From contig CAWHXW010000003.1 in assembly GCA_963833465.1 (NCBI GenBank), positions 868,001 to 932,000 of the forward strand: a stretch of 64,000 bases of DNA. The letters are read 5' to 3'. Shown one piece after another: positions 35,701-44,430 of the stretch. Under the pieces are notes generated by a model. The model saw only the letters and a program-made list of their open reading frames with translations. It did no database searches and was not told the DNA's origin. How positions within the stretch are numbered: position 1 is the stretch's first letter; each line of letters starts with the position of its first letter. Source of the stretch: Fen-1298 sp963833465. GTDB lineage: Bacteria > Bacteroidota > Ignavibacteria > UBA10030. The position numbers and the translations under genes are program-made.

Positions 35701-36057
35701 AATTTAATTCGCCAAGTGTGGATGAACCTGCTTTCCAATGCTATCAAATTCTCATCTAAACAGCAAAGGTCAAAGATTAATATTGATTATAAACAAGATT
35801 ATCAGAAAATAATTTATTCAGTGCAGGACAATGGCGCTGGCTTTGATATGCAATATGCAGACAAACTTTTTGGAGTATTCCAACGATTGCACAGCGAGAA
35901 AGAATTTGAAGGCACAGGAGTCGGTTTGGCGATAGTTCAACGCCTGATTCACAGGCATGGCGGAGAAATATGGGCTGAAAGTCAAGTAGATAAAGGTGCT
36001 ACATTTTATTTTACAATTCCACTGAAAGGAGAAGAATCTTGGACAATCAAGAAGTAA
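32776..36057 (+). CDS. 14-blade two-component propeller sensor histidine kinase
   Basis: A 1093-residue membrane kinase. A signal peptide (1-25, ending SNKLYSQ) is followed by 14 repeats of about 45-50 residues with the pattern LWIGTxxGGLNRFDR, enough for two seven-blade propellers. A Y_Y_Y-type beta domain follows (about 700-805), then a TM helix near 815-835. The HisKA domain has SVSHDLRAPLRA with His874, and the HATPase domain has NLLSNAIKFS and GTGVGLAIVQRLIHRHGG. The periplasmic layout is that of Bacteroidetes hybrid two-component sensors for glycans, but there is no receiver or AraC domain. The Rcp1-like regulator overlapping its end is the obvious partner. The ligand is unknown. Confidence 0.93.
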   Translation: MEIMRKIHLVLAVFIFICSNKLYSQQDKIEFEKLSIEQGLSQSSVISICQDRKGFIWFGTYNGLNRYDGHNFKIYKYDPNDSTSLSQNVVRDIYEDSFGTLWIGTEGGLNKFNREKDNFTRYLVNVKDTTSISKDRVRNIYEDRNNVLWIATDDGLNKFDREKKYFKKYYHDPQDTSSIINSAVRKIFEDDLGNLWFGTDGGLDLINRDKEQFQHFRNVPNDPNSLSGNNVICMADDHNGSLWIGTWNDGLNRFDRKNKKFIRYQFNQHDPNSLRYNSVRAIYEDKTGELWIGTYGGGLEKYDRKNNNFIHYQSNSMNPQSLSKNTILSIYEDKSGILWIGTDFGGINKVDRKKNQFIRYQNDPNNPKSLNNNTVNTFFEDPDDQGKTIWIGTWGGGLCRFDREKEQFTYFRNDPNNPRSLSNDVVRYIYEDRAKILWIGTDGGLNRFDRKTNQFVAFKCEPNNPNTLDYDNIFYICEDHLNNLWIGSYYGGLNTFDRKTKRFFRYRTDGKDPNSFNDNIVWCIHEDRLGRLWIGTDAGGLNRFDREKKNFIHYKNNPNDTNSLSNNKVQCIFEDHQGMLWLGTAGGLDKFDPETEHFIRYNENDGLASNTVQSILEDNQGYLWVSTIKGLSRFDPQKKEFSNFYAQNGLQGDEFNVNASCKSITGEIFLGSINGFSKFLPNKVKHNEYIPPLILTDFQLFNKSIPVGKEIDGRLLLEKSISEIHELKLAYYDNVFSIEFAALDFTAPNNNLYAYMMEGVEKEWNFVGNRRFATYSKIPPGQYLFKLKGSNNDRKWNENYITLSIIITPPFWETYWFRAAAIIFILGLMFAGYKIRTVRIRTRNIQLEHHVSERTGQLEAANKELEAFTYSVSHDLRAPLRAIGGYSNILLEDYSAKLDEEGNRVCTVIRNETQRMGLLIDDLLSISHIGRTEMQVTSINMELLVISVFNELTTPESRERIDFSTSKLPLAIGDLNLIRQVWMNLLSNAIKFSSKQQRSKINIDYKQDYQKIIYSVQDNGAGFDMQYADKLFGVFQRLHSEKEFEGTGVGLAIVQRLIHRHGGEIWAESQVDKGATFYFTIPLKGEESWTIKK

Positions 36058-36482
36058 TAGATATTTTATTAGTAGAGGATAATCCTCGGGACGCAGAATT
36101 AACAATTCGAGCATTCAAAAAATATAATATTACTAATCGGCTTATTGTAATAGAGGACGGAGCAGAAGCCCTCGATTATTTTTTCTGTCGGGGAAAATAT
36201 TCCCAGAGAGACATAAACGATCATCCTAAAGTAGTGTTGCTTGACTTGAAATTACCTAAAGTGAATGGACTTGAAGTCTTGCAAATAATAAAAAAAGATG
36301 AACGGACACATATGATACCCGTTGTGATTGTGACATCATCGCAACAAGATCCTGATTTAAAAACAGCTTATGAATATGGTGCTAACAGCTATGTTGTGAA
36401 ACCTGTAGATTTCAATACGTTCGCAGAAGCTATGAGCAAACTTGGACTTTATTGGCTGCTGATAAATCAATCTCCAAAATAA
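36039..36482 (+). CDS. Rcp1-like single-domain response regulator
   Basis: A 147-residue receiver of the phytochrome-associated Rcp1 type: DILLVEDNPRDAELTIRAF at the start, the long loop RGKYSQRDINDHPKVVLLDL with phospho-acceptor Asp, PVVIVTSSQQDPDL and the YVVKPVDF lysine motif. TTG 36039 is behind AAAGGAGAAG and overlaps the kinase stop by 19 bp, so the two are translationally linked. The kinase H-box type (SHDLRAPLRA) also matches kinases that phosphorylate Rcp1-like proteins. No output domain is present. It must act by protein contact or as a relay. Confidence 0.92.
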   Translation: MDNQEVIDILLVEDNPRDAELTIRAFKKYNITNRLIVIEDGAEALDYFFCRGKYSQRDINDHPKVVLLDLKLPKVNGLEVLQIIKKDERTHMIPVVIVTSSQQDPDLKTAYEYGANSYVVKPVDFNTFAEAMSKLGLYWLLINQSPK

Positions 36483-36528
36483 GTGAAGTAATTATACTTG
36501 CAATGAATATCAAAGAGGAATTCTTCCT

Positions 36529-38052
36529 ATGAATGAATCCATTAATATTCTGATTGTAGAAGATTATCCGCCCGATGTCGAACTGACTAAGCGGGAAATT
36601 AAGACAGCACTCAAACCTTGTATTTTTCGAAATGTAGAAACACGCGAAGAATATTTAGTAGCTCTGGAAGAATTCAAACCAGATCTTATAATAACGGACT
36701 ATAAGATGCCCCGTTTTGATGGTTTGACAGCACTAAAGCTGTCGCAGGAACTTACTCCCTTAACTCCAGTTATTATTTTAACCGGCGCAATAAATGAAGA
36801 TACGGCCGTCGATTGCATGAAAAAAGGTGCGTCCGATTATATTATCAAAGAACATATTAAGCGCTTAGGCCATGCCGTGATTCATGCGCTTGAAGAAAAA
36901 CGATTACGTAAAGAACGGCAGGAAGCAGAGGAAGCATTACGGAAGAGTGAAGAACGATTCCGTCACATCTGGAAAGATTCCATGGATGGAATGAGAATAG
37001 TCGATGAAAATGGCACGATTCTTTTAGTTAATAAAGCTTTCTGTAAAATGATGAAAAAAGAACGCCATGAACTGGAAGGACAACCATTTCATGTCGCTTA
37101 TTCTCCTTTGCCGCCGCAACAAATTCAACGAGATATAGAATTGCTTCAACAAAAAATGCGTACACATAATATGCCTGAACATCAGGAATTTGCAGCTCTC
37201 CTATGGGACGGTACCGAACGTTGGTTTGAAGTGACAGACTCTTTTCTTGATTTTGGGGATAAAGTACCGGTCATCTTCACAATTTTTAGAGATATCACGC
37301 AACGGAAAAAATCAGAACTTGAACTTCGGAAACTGTCTCAAGCCGTTGAACAAAGTCAAGTCTCAGTTATGATTACAGATTTAAAGGGTGATATTGAATA
37401 TATTAATCCGAAATTTCTTGAAGTTACAGGTTATTCAAAGGAAGAAGTGATTGGTCGAAATCCGCGCATACTGAAATCTGGATTTACACCCCCTGAAGAT
37501 TATGATAACCTTTGGAAGGTCATACTGTCAGGTAACGAATGGCATGGTCAATTCTATAATAAGAAAAAAAATGGTGAGTATTATTGGGAATCAGCGTCAT
37601 TATCTCCTATTAAAAATGAAAATGGAATTATCTCACATATTCTCGCCGTAAAAGAGGATATCACCGAACGTAAAAAAGCTGAGGAAGCGTTGTTCACTTC
37701 CCAGCAAATGCTCCGGACAGTTTTAGATACTATTCCCCAGCGAGTATTCTGGAAAGATCGCCATTTATTCTTCGTTGGTTGTAACAAATCACTTGCTATG
37801 GATTGCGGGTACTCTGATCCTAATCAACTTATTGGAAAAACTGATTACGAAACAGCATCTGCAAAGAATGCAGATCTTTATCGATTGGATGATCGGCAAG
37901 TAATTGAAACAGGACTGCCGAAACTCAACTACGAAGAACCACAAATTAAGCCGGATGGCTCAGAAGGATGGATAAGAACTAGCAAGGTTCCTCTGAGTGA
38001 TAAGAACGGCAGAGTTATAGGAGGTACTTGGTACCTACGAAGATATAACTGA
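36529..38052 (+). CDS. REC-PAS-PAS-PAS N-terminal part of a split hybrid kinase
   Basis: The 507 residues comprise a receiver (1-125, phospho-acceptor Asp57 in IITDYKMPRFDG) and three PAS regions (about 140-265, 270-385 and 395-500), with PAC-type ends such as EDITERKKAEEAL. The frame ends GTWYLRRYN, a nonsense tail. Removing one G of 38023-38024 restores the expected VLGTYEDITERKQAEESL and joins this frame to the next one, giving a single gene 36529-40642 of about 1370 residues. It starts behind GAGGAA, 46 bp after the Rcp1-like gene. The whole is probably cytoplasmic. Confidence 0.88.
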   Translation: MNESINILIVEDYPPDVELTKREIKTALKPCIFRNVETREEYLVALEEFKPDLIITDYKMPRFDGLTALKLSQELTPLTPVIILTGAINEDTAVDCMKKGASDYIIKEHIKRLGHAVIHALEEKRLRKERQEAEEALRKSEERFRHIWKDSMDGMRIVDENGTILLVNKAFCKMMKKERHELEGQPFHVAYSPLPPQQIQRDIELLQQKMRTHNMPEHQEFAALLWDGTERWFEVTDSFLDFGDKVPVIFTIFRDITQRKKSELELRKLSQAVEQSQVSVMITDLKGDIEYINPKFLEVTGYSKEEVIGRNPRILKSGFTPPEDYDNLWKVILSGNEWHGQFYNKKKNGEYYWESASLSPIKNENGIISHILAVKEDITERKKAEEALFTSQQMLRTVLDTIPQRVFWKDRHLFFVGCNKSLAMDCGYSDPNQLIGKTDYETASAKNADLYRLDDRQVIETGLPKLNYEEPQIKPDGSEGWIRTSKVPLSDKNGRVIGGTWYLRRYN

Positions 38053-38104
38053 ACGCAAACAAGCAGAAGAATCTCTTAGACGTGAACGAAATCTCTTTCG
38101 TGTA

Positions 38105-40642
38105 TTGATTGATAACTTGCCCGATGCCATTTATATTAAAGACATAGAATGCCGTAGAACGATTGCTAATGTAGCAGATGTTCGCAATATGGGCAAACAA
38201 TCCGAGGCAGAAGTATTAGGTAAAACAGATTTTGAATTATACCCTGCGGATATTGCGGCAGGATTTTTCGCTGACGATCTCAGCGTAATCCAATCCGGGA
38301 AATCGGTTGTTAATAAAGAAGAATTTTTCTTCGATAAAGACGGCAAAAAAGACTGGCTTCTCACTTCAAAACTGCCGATGAGAGATGAACAAGGCCGAAT
38401 TATTGGACTTGTGGGTATAGGCAGAGAAATAACAGAGCAAAAAAGAATGGAGGAAGCGCTTCGGGAGACCGCAGATAAATTTCGATTTGTTTTTGAAAAT
38501 GCATTTGATGGCATCAGTATTTTTGAGGAGACCACCGATCGAGTACAGCGAAGGCTTGTCGATTGTAATAAGCGTTATGCTGAAATGGCTGGACGGAGTC
38601 GTGAAGAATTACTTCAAATTGGAATTACACAGAATATAGCTAAAACACTCAGTGAAGATAATTATGAATCCGGTTTGCATAATATTGTAATGAGAGGGTC
38701 ATATAGCTGGATTCGGCCGGACGGAAAAGATAATGTCATCGAATATACGGCAGTGCCAATTCAAGTGCAGGGCAAGATTCTAACTATAGGTATTGATCGT
38801 GATATCACTGAACGTACGCAAGCTGAGGATGCATTGCGAGAGAGAGACGAAAAACTTCGCAACATTGTTGAAAACAGCACAAACCTTTTCTACTCGCGTA
38901 ATATTGATCAGGTGTTTACATATCTCAGCCCTCAGGCAAGAGATATTTTCGATTGTGAACCGGACGAAGCTTTTGTCCCTTTTACAGATTTCATGACAGA
39001 TAATTCGATCAATGAACTTGGTCGTGATCTTGCAAGAAAAACAGTCGAGACAGGGGCACGTCAGGAGGCATATGAACTTGAACTCATAAGTAGGAAAGGC
39101 CGCCGTGTCTGGGTAGAAATTCAAGAAGCACCTGTTGTAAAGAATGGAAAGACAATTTCAATTGTTGGAGCTGCCACGGATATTACTGAACGAAGATGGG
39201 CAGAAATGGCACTTCAGGTCAGCGAGAAAAAATATAGAGATATTGTGACGTGGGCTCCAATCGGAATCTACCAATCAACTATTTCCGGGAAATTGCTTAG
39301 CTGTAATGACAGCATCGCAGAATTATTAGGCTATGATAGCATAAACGAATTAGTCGGATGTCATATGGGGCAAGACATCTATTATGATGAAAAAGATTGG
39401 GAACGACTGATCGCTAAAAAAGATTATTCTGAAAGAAAAGTAACTTCAAGTCATGAAACTCGATGGAAAACAAAAAATGGATCCATTATCTGGGTTTTAA
39501 TGACTGTCCATGATGTTCGAGATAAATCTTCCGAAATTCTTTATTACGAAGGATTCGTTTTTGATATTACTGAACGTAAACATGCAGAAGAATCGCTGCG
39601 TGAAAGTGAAGAACGTTATCGCTTGCTCGTCGAAAATTCTACTGATATAGTAACCGAAATTGACGCCGAAAATAAATACCTGTACGTCAGTCCGAATGTC
39701 AAATCGATTCTAAACTTTGAACCTATGGACTTAGTCGGGACTAACGTGCTATCAAGAGTATATGGGAAAGATAAAGATTCAGTTGGAGAGATCCTCAGCA
39801 ACTTAGGTGGAAGTGCGACATATCGGTATCGCGATCGAATCGGCGGATGGCATTGGTTTGAATCTTTAGGACGAGTTTATTTTACATCCTCAGGCGAACA
39901 GAGGATGGTTATGGTCAGCAGAGATATTACACAGCGAAGAAAAGCAGAACAGGAACTTGAGATATCAAGGAAGCAGTTACAGCACTTTACAGAACATCTT
40001 GAGCATGTTCTTGAAGAGGAACGAAGACGAATCTCGCGTGAACTTCATGATGAACTTGGTCAATTATTAACTATCTTGAAATTTGATTTAAGTTGGCTTA
40101 AATTAGAAGGCGTTAAAAACGATTCTGAGACTAATGCAAAAATTAATGCAATGATAGAATCGGTAAATGAGGCATTAGCATCGGTAAAAAGAATCGTAAA
40201 AGAGATCCGGCCGCCTCAACTTGATGCACTTGGTCTGGTCGGTGCGATGCAGTGGGATATCGAGCAGGTGGATAAGAAAACAGGCCTCAAAGGTATTGTA
40301 ACAGTTGAACTTGCAGATGTTGAAATAAAAGGTCAAATTAGTACAGTTCTTTATCAGGTTTTTCGAGAAGCTCTTACAAATATTTTGCGCCATGCTCAAG
40401 CTGAGCAAGTATTTGTAAGATTATCGCAACGTTCGGATTCTGTTATTCTTACTATTAGAGATGATGGGCGCGGTGTTACAAAAAAAGAGTCAAAAGGAAC
40501 AACATCATTAGGTATTGTTGGTATGCGTGAACGAGTTCGCATGGTTGGAGGAAAACTTACCATCGAAGGTAAGACAGGAATTGGCACAATGATATCTGTG
40601 GAAGTTCCACTGAAGAAAAAAAATGGAGATAGAATATCATGA
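38105..40642 (+). CDS. multi-PAS, HisKA_3-type C-terminal part of the split hybrid kinase
   Basis: An 845-residue continuation with five further PAS domains (openings LFRVLIDNLPDAIYIKD, KFRFVFENAFDGISIFE, KLRNIVENSTNLFYSRN, KYRDIVTWAPIGIYQST and RYRLLVENSTDIVTEID), then a NarL-partner kinase core: RRISRELHDELGQLLT with the phospho-acceptor His, and a HATPase segment EALTNILRHAQAEQVFV. The N-terminal methionine listed is only the first in this frame; the protein most likely continues from the frame upstream. The kinase type matches the LuxR-type regulator that overlaps its stop by 4 bp. Eight PAS domains in total suggest a redox, gas or small-ligand sensor. Confidence 0.9.
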   Translation: MIDNLPDAIYIKDIECRRTIANVADVRNMGKQSEAEVLGKTDFELYPADIAAGFFADDLSVIQSGKSVVNKEEFFFDKDGKKDWLLTSKLPMRDEQGRIIGLVGIGREITEQKRMEEALRETADKFRFVFENAFDGISIFEETTDRVQRRLVDCNKRYAEMAGRSREELLQIGITQNIAKTLSEDNYESGLHNIVMRGSYSWIRPDGKDNVIEYTAVPIQVQGKILTIGIDRDITERTQAEDALRERDEKLRNIVENSTNLFYSRNIDQVFTYLSPQARDIFDCEPDEAFVPFTDFMTDNSINELGRDLARKTVETGARQEAYELELISRKGRRVWVEIQEAPVVKNGKTISIVGAATDITERRWAEMALQVSEKKYRDIVTWAPIGIYQSTISGKLLSCNDSIAELLGYDSINELVGCHMGQDIYYDEKDWERLIAKKDYSERKVTSSHETRWKTKNGSIIWVLMTVHDVRDKSSEILYYEGFVFDITERKHAEESLRESEERYRLLVENSTDIVTEIDAENKYLYVSPNVKSILNFEPMDLVGTNVLSRVYGKDKDSVGEILSNLGGSATYRYRDRIGGWHWFESLGRVYFTSSGEQRMVMVSRDITQRRKAEQELEISRKQLQHFTEHLEHVLEEERRRISRELHDELGQLLTILKFDLSWLKLEGVKNDSETNAKINAMIESVNEALASVKRIVKEIRPPQLDALGLVGAMQWDIEQVDKKTGLKGIVTVELADVEIKGQISTVLYQVFREALTNILRHAQAEQVFVRLSQRSDSVILTIRDDGRGVTKKESKGTTSLGIVGMRERVRMVGGKLTIEGKTGIGTMISVEVPLKKKNGDRIS

Positions 40643-41271
40643 TTCGTGTTCTTATCGCTGATGATCATCCGATAGTTAGAAGAGGGCTCAAGACGATTCT
40701 AAAAGATGTACCGGATATCAAAGTCGAAGATGAAGCATGCGACGGCCTCGAAGTTATGGAGAAAATTCGAAACGCCGAATTTGATGTTCTCGTACTTGAT
40801 CTTTCGATGCCGAAGCTTGACGGACTTGAAGCAATAAAGAGAATAAAAGCAGAAAAACCGGATTTAGCTATTCTAGTGCTGAGCATGAACTCTGAAGAAG
40901 TGTTTGGAATCCGTGCATTGAATCTCGGCGCATCCGGATATCTTTCTAAAGATACTGCGCTCGAGCAACTTATTCAAGCAATACGTCGAGTAGCTTCTGG
41001 AAAAGTTTTTATTTCACAAGTACTTGCTGAATCAATCGCACAAAATGTAAGTCGAGGTTCACCCAAGCTTCCGCATGAACATCTTTCTGATCGTGAATAT
41101 CAAATTATGCTGATGATAGCAAGAGGTATGTCGTTAAAAGCGATTGGAGCTGAACTTTCGGTAAGTGTTAAGACGGTTAGCACCCATCGCTCACACATTT
41201 TACAGAAAATGAAATTAGATAATAATGCGCAAATCGTAACCTACGCTCTTCAAAACAGTCTTTTATCATAA
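40639..41271 (+). CDS. NarL/FixJ-family response regulator
   Basis: A 210-residue regulator. The receiver (1-125) has IADDHPIVRRGL, the phospho-acceptor Asp in VLVLDLSMPKLDG, and GYLSKDT. The LuxR-type helix-turn-helix (about 145-205) reads LSDREYQIMLMIARGMS...IGAELSVSVKTVSTHRSHILQKM. The ATG overlaps the kinase stop (ATGA) by 4 bp. With a HisKA_3 kinase just upstream, this is a standard Nar-type pair. It is the last gene before a 530-bp gap. Its targets cannot be seen, but the chemosensory locus immediately downstream is a plausible one (inference). Confidence 0.95.
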   Translation: MIRVLIADDHPIVRRGLKTILKDVPDIKVEDEACDGLEVMEKIRNAEFDVLVLDLSMPKLDGLEAIKRIKAEKPDLAILVLSMNSEEVFGIRALNLGASGYLSKDTALEQLIQAIRRVASGKVFISQVLAESIAQNVSRGSPKLPHEHLSDREYQIMLMIARGMSLKAIGAELSVSVKTVSTHRSHILQKMKLDNNAQIVTYALQNSLLS

Positions 41272-41804
41272 TTACTTCAAGAAGCCGTCATATATAGAAA
41301 ATTTATACATAGTCTCTGAATTATTTTAGAAGTTATATTTAAACTTTTCTGATTGATACTATCAAGTTGTATACTTTTCATAAAGTATCATTTCAATGAC
41401 TTTTCATCACCTGAAATCAAAGTTCGATTATATCGGTTTTTGAATTGTCATTAAAGAATTAAGATTGACAAAATTGTGCATTCCTTAACTTAATCAGTGG
41501 ATTTAACGTGAATTCGTCGACAGTATCAACCAGAGTAGGTTAATTCTGATAGAAGAATCAGAGTTGTACCGATTTCGTTACTTGCCACTATTATGCAAAT
41601 TAACCCCGCATTAGTTTCGCCGAAAACTGTAAATTGGTAGGTTAAAAAGAAATGGCTTGTATAATATTATCTAAAATATTCTGATAAAATTAATATTTAT
41701 ATATGTGAAAGTGAGTATCACTTTGCGAATAAGTTGTATGATGATTCTAAAAAATGGCTGCACTCAGGGTCGAGAAATTATGTCTTAATGAAAGGAGCAT
41801 TCTG
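41272..41804. promoter_or_regulatory. 533-bp intergenic region upstream of the chemosensory locus
   Basis: No open reading frame of substance. It has a small inverted repeat (TCTGAT-N6-ATCAGA near 41550), a TTGACA at 41465-41470 without a well-spaced -10, and a TATAAT-like run near 41660. This gap must contain the promoter of the long plus-strand locus that starts with cheW. No riboswitch I recognise is present. Confidence 0.35.
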
Positions 41805-42308
41805 ATGACGACGTCAATAAATATAAAAGCTCAAAGGGAAATAAAAGCTCAAGCGGAAGAACTCCTTCAGCTTGTAAGTTTTAATATTGGTCAAGAAGAG
41901 TTCGGACTGGATATTCAGAGTATTCAGGAAATTAATCGAATGGTGGACATAACGCGAGTACCCAACTCGCCTGAATTTGTGAGCGGTGTGATTAATTTAC
42001 GCGGAAAAGTTATTCCTATTATCGATCTTCGGAAACGATTTGGATTTCCCCCAAAAGAAAGTGACAGGAATACGCGAATTATTGTTGTCGAGTTAAGCGG
42101 TATGGTTGTCGGCTTTGTAGTCGATTCGGTTAGCGAAGTACTTCGGATTCCAAAGAACATTACTGAACCGCCCTCACCTATTGTTGCCGGAATTGGATCG
42201 GAGTACATCACTGCAGTCGCTAAACTGGAAAATCGGTTGCTTATTCTTTTAGACCTCGAACGAATTCTTAAGGATAAAGAAAAACAACAGCTTGGCCCGA
42301 CAGTATAA
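41805..42308 (+). CDS. cheW: chemotaxis coupling protein CheW
   Basis: A 167-residue adaptor that links chemoreceptors to CheA. The open frame reaches back to 41754, but ATG 41805 has AAAGGAG upstream and was chosen. CheW motifs are clear: QLVSFNIGQEEFGLDI, the NRMVDITRVPNSPEFVSGVINLRGKVIPIIDLR block (given here in parts: PNSPEFVSGVINLRG, VIPIIDLR), and GFVVDSVSEVLRI. It is the first gene of the chemosensory locus. The 92-bp gap to the first periplasmic binding protein has a strong AAGGAGAT. Confidence 0.95.
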   Translation: MTTSINIKAQREIKAQAEELLQLVSFNIGQEEFGLDIQSIQEINRMVDITRVPNSPEFVSGVINLRGKVIPIIDLRKRFGFPPKESDRNTRIIVVELSGMVVGFVVDSVSEVLRIPKNITEPPSPIVAGIGSEYITAVAKLENRLLILLDLERILKDKEKQQLGPTV

Positions 42309-42400
42309 ATTGATAACGAGAAGAATTAAGCAGGCAATAGACGATTTTTATAAAATTCGATTATGATGAAAAACGTAAATAAGCGTAAGGAGATATATCC

Positions 42401-43375
42401 ATGAAAAAAAGAATCGTTGTTTTATTATCCTACTTATTCTTTATTTCGGGATTATGGACATTTGTATTCCCGCAAGAAAAATTGGAGATAGCCGTTGTTC
42501 CTAAAAGCAATTCAGCTATTTTCTGGAAATCGGTTCACGCAGGCGTAAGATTAGGAGCTGTTGCATTAGGAGGTGTTGATGTCCTTTGGAGTGCTCCGTC
42601 AAGGGATGATGATCTGGCGCAACAAATTTCTCTCGTTGAACAATGTATCAGCGATGGTGTATCTGGTATTGCTCTCGCACCATTGGATAAAGAAGCCCTA
42701 ACCGCATCTGTTGCTAAAGCTGCAAAGAAAAAAATACCTGTCTTAATTTTTGATAGTGCCCTCAAGGGAACTCCGGGAAAAGATTTCATTAGCATCGTCG
42801 GAATAGACAATAGAAAAGCAGGAAAAATTGCCGGTGAGCAATTAATGAAATTACTTGGAGGCAAAGGTAAGGTTGTAATGCTGCGAGTTGTCGTCGGCCA
42901 ATCTAATATTACAAATCGCGAAGAAGGATTTCTTGATGCGATAGCAAAATATAAAGGTATTCGTTTGATTGAGAAAAACCTATTTGTGAGCGGCACGGCG
43001 GAAGAAACTATGAATAAATGCATGATGATAGCTGATAAACTTAAAGAAGCTGATGGTATCTTCTGTTCCTATGAACAATCGACTATGGGCATGCTTTTCG
43101 CTTTGCGAAATTTAAATCTTGCAGGGAAAGTTAAGTTCATTGGTTTTGATATTCCTGCTCCTGCAGTTGAAGCATTGAAAAAGGGTGAAATAACTGCACT
43201 GGTGACCCAGGATCCGACACGTATGGGTTACTATAGTGTAAAGACAATTGTCGATTACATCCGCGGAAAGAAAGTTCCCTCAAAGATCGATATCGACGTG
43301 CGTGTTATAACGAATGATAATCTGAATGAACCCGATATACAAAAATTAATTGCTTTGCCAAGCGTGTCAGAATAA
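42401..43375 (+). CDS. sugar-type periplasmic binding protein (A1)
   Basis: A 324-residue exported protein (signal peptide 1-25, ending WTFVFPQ) of the ribose/galactose-binding Peripla_BP_4 fold. It opens with IAVVPKSNSAIFWKSVHAGV, and has VEQCISDGVSGIALAPLD, DSALKG, VGIDNRKAG, a GKGKVVMLR strand and GFDIPAPAVEALKKGEI. It is closely similar to the next gene throughout, so the two arose by tandem duplication. No ABC permease or ATPase gene is nearby. Its place inside a che locus suggests it presents a ligand to a chemoreceptor or kinase (inference). Confidence 0.9.
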   Translation: MKKRIVVLLSYLFFISGLWTFVFPQEKLEIAVVPKSNSAIFWKSVHAGVRLGAVALGGVDVLWSAPSRDDDLAQQISLVEQCISDGVSGIALAPLDKEALTASVAKAAKKKIPVLIFDSALKGTPGKDFISIVGIDNRKAGKIAGEQLMKLLGGKGKVVMLRVVVGQSNITNREEGFLDAIAKYKGIRLIEKNLFVSGTAEETMNKCMMIADKLKEADGIFCSYEQSTMGMLFALRNLNLAGKVKFIGFDIPAPAVEALKKGEITALVTQDPTRMGYYSVKTIVDYIRGKKVPSKIDIDVRVITNDNLNEPDIQKLIALPSVSE

Positions 43376-43423
43376 GAAAAGATAAATATTATCTAGAACA
43401 ATAATAATCTAAGGTGCAACATA

Positions 43424-44395
43424 ATGAAAAAAAACATTCATTTCTTATTTTTTGTAATCTTCATTTCTGTCCAGCAATCATTAATGTTCTCACAAGAAAA
43501 AATTAGGATTGCTGTTGTTCCAAAAAGTGATGGATCTATGTTCTGGAAATCGACACATGCAGGCGTAAAAATAGGAGCTATAGCTGCATCAGGCGTTGAT
43601 ATTATCTGGAAAGCTCCGCAAACAGAAAGCGATAAAGAACAACAAATAGCAATTATTGAACAATGTATCACAGATGGAGTTTCTGGAATAGTCCTTTCGC
43701 CGATAAACTATGATGCCTTAAGTAAACCAGTCTCTAAAGCAATGAAGAAAAAAATACCTGTATTAATTTTTGACAGTGCTCTTAAAGGAAAGGCAGGAAA
43801 GGATTTTATTAGTTTTGTCGGTATAGATAATAGAAATGCTGGGAGTACTGCTGGTGAGTACCTTGCCAAATTGCTTAATGACAGAGGCAAAGTCGTGCTA
43901 TTACGATATGTGAAAGGACAAGCCAATACTACAGAACGCGAAGAAGGATTCCTTGAATCAATTGCCAGGCATGAGAATATTCAAATAATTGTGAAAGACC
44001 GTTATGCAGGCGGTACTATTGATGAGGCAAAAAAAACAAGTACGGACTTATTAAGTCAACTCAAGGAAGCAGATGGTATTTTCTGTCCCAATGAACTGTC
44101 GACAATAGGTATGCTGCTTGCCTTACGAGATGCTAACTTAACCGGTAAGGTTAAATTCATTGGTTTCGATACACCTACTTCAGTTGTAGAAGCATTAAAG
44201 AAAGGTGAAATAAGTGCACTCATTGCGCAAGATCCATCGCGTATGGGGTACTTAAGTGTCAAGACTTTAGTAGATTACATTCGAGGAAAGGAAGTTGCTC
44301 CGACGATTGATGCCGGTGTGCATGTGATTAATCGCGATAATCTCAATGATCCAGAAATTCAAAAATTATTGGTATTACCAATGATGTCAGAATGA
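43424..44395 (+). CDS. sugar-type periplasmic binding protein (A2)
   Basis: A 323-residue paralogue of the preceding gene, with signal peptide 1-24 (SVQQSLMFSQ) and the same segments: IAVVPKSDGSMFWKSTHAGV, IEQCITDGVSGIVLSPIN, DSALKG, VGIDNRNAG and GFDTPTSVVEALKKGEI. The pocket-lining differences from A1 (for example SAIF/SMFW in the first helix region and FDI/FDT in the hinge) suggest a changed ligand, though the exact pocket residues cannot be identified by eye. It starts 48 bp after A1 and is followed 35 bp later by the HEAT-repeat gene. Confidence 0.9.
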   Translation: MKKNIHFLFFVIFISVQQSLMFSQEKIRIAVVPKSDGSMFWKSTHAGVKIGAIAASGVDIIWKAPQTESDKEQQIAIIEQCITDGVSGIVLSPINYDALSKPVSKAMKKKIPVLIFDSALKGKAGKDFISFVGIDNRNAGSTAGEYLAKLLNDRGKVVLLRYVKGQANTTEREEGFLESIARHENIQIIVKDRYAGGTIDEAKKTSTDLLSQLKEADGIFCPNELSTIGMLLALRDANLTGKVKFIGFDTPTSVVEALKKGEISALIAQDPSRMGYLSVKTLVDYIRGKEVAPTIDAGVHVINRDNLNDPEIQKLLVLPMMSE

Positions 44396-44430
44396 ATTGG
44401 ATTTAATTAAAACGAACCGAAGAAAGTTTT

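Noticed and set aside
41640..41720. Possible riboswitch or sigma-54 promoter ahead of cheW
   Set aside because: No TGGCAC-N5-TTGC match and no c-di-GMP or other riboswitch consensus seen; only AT-rich sequence with weak TATAAT-like runs.
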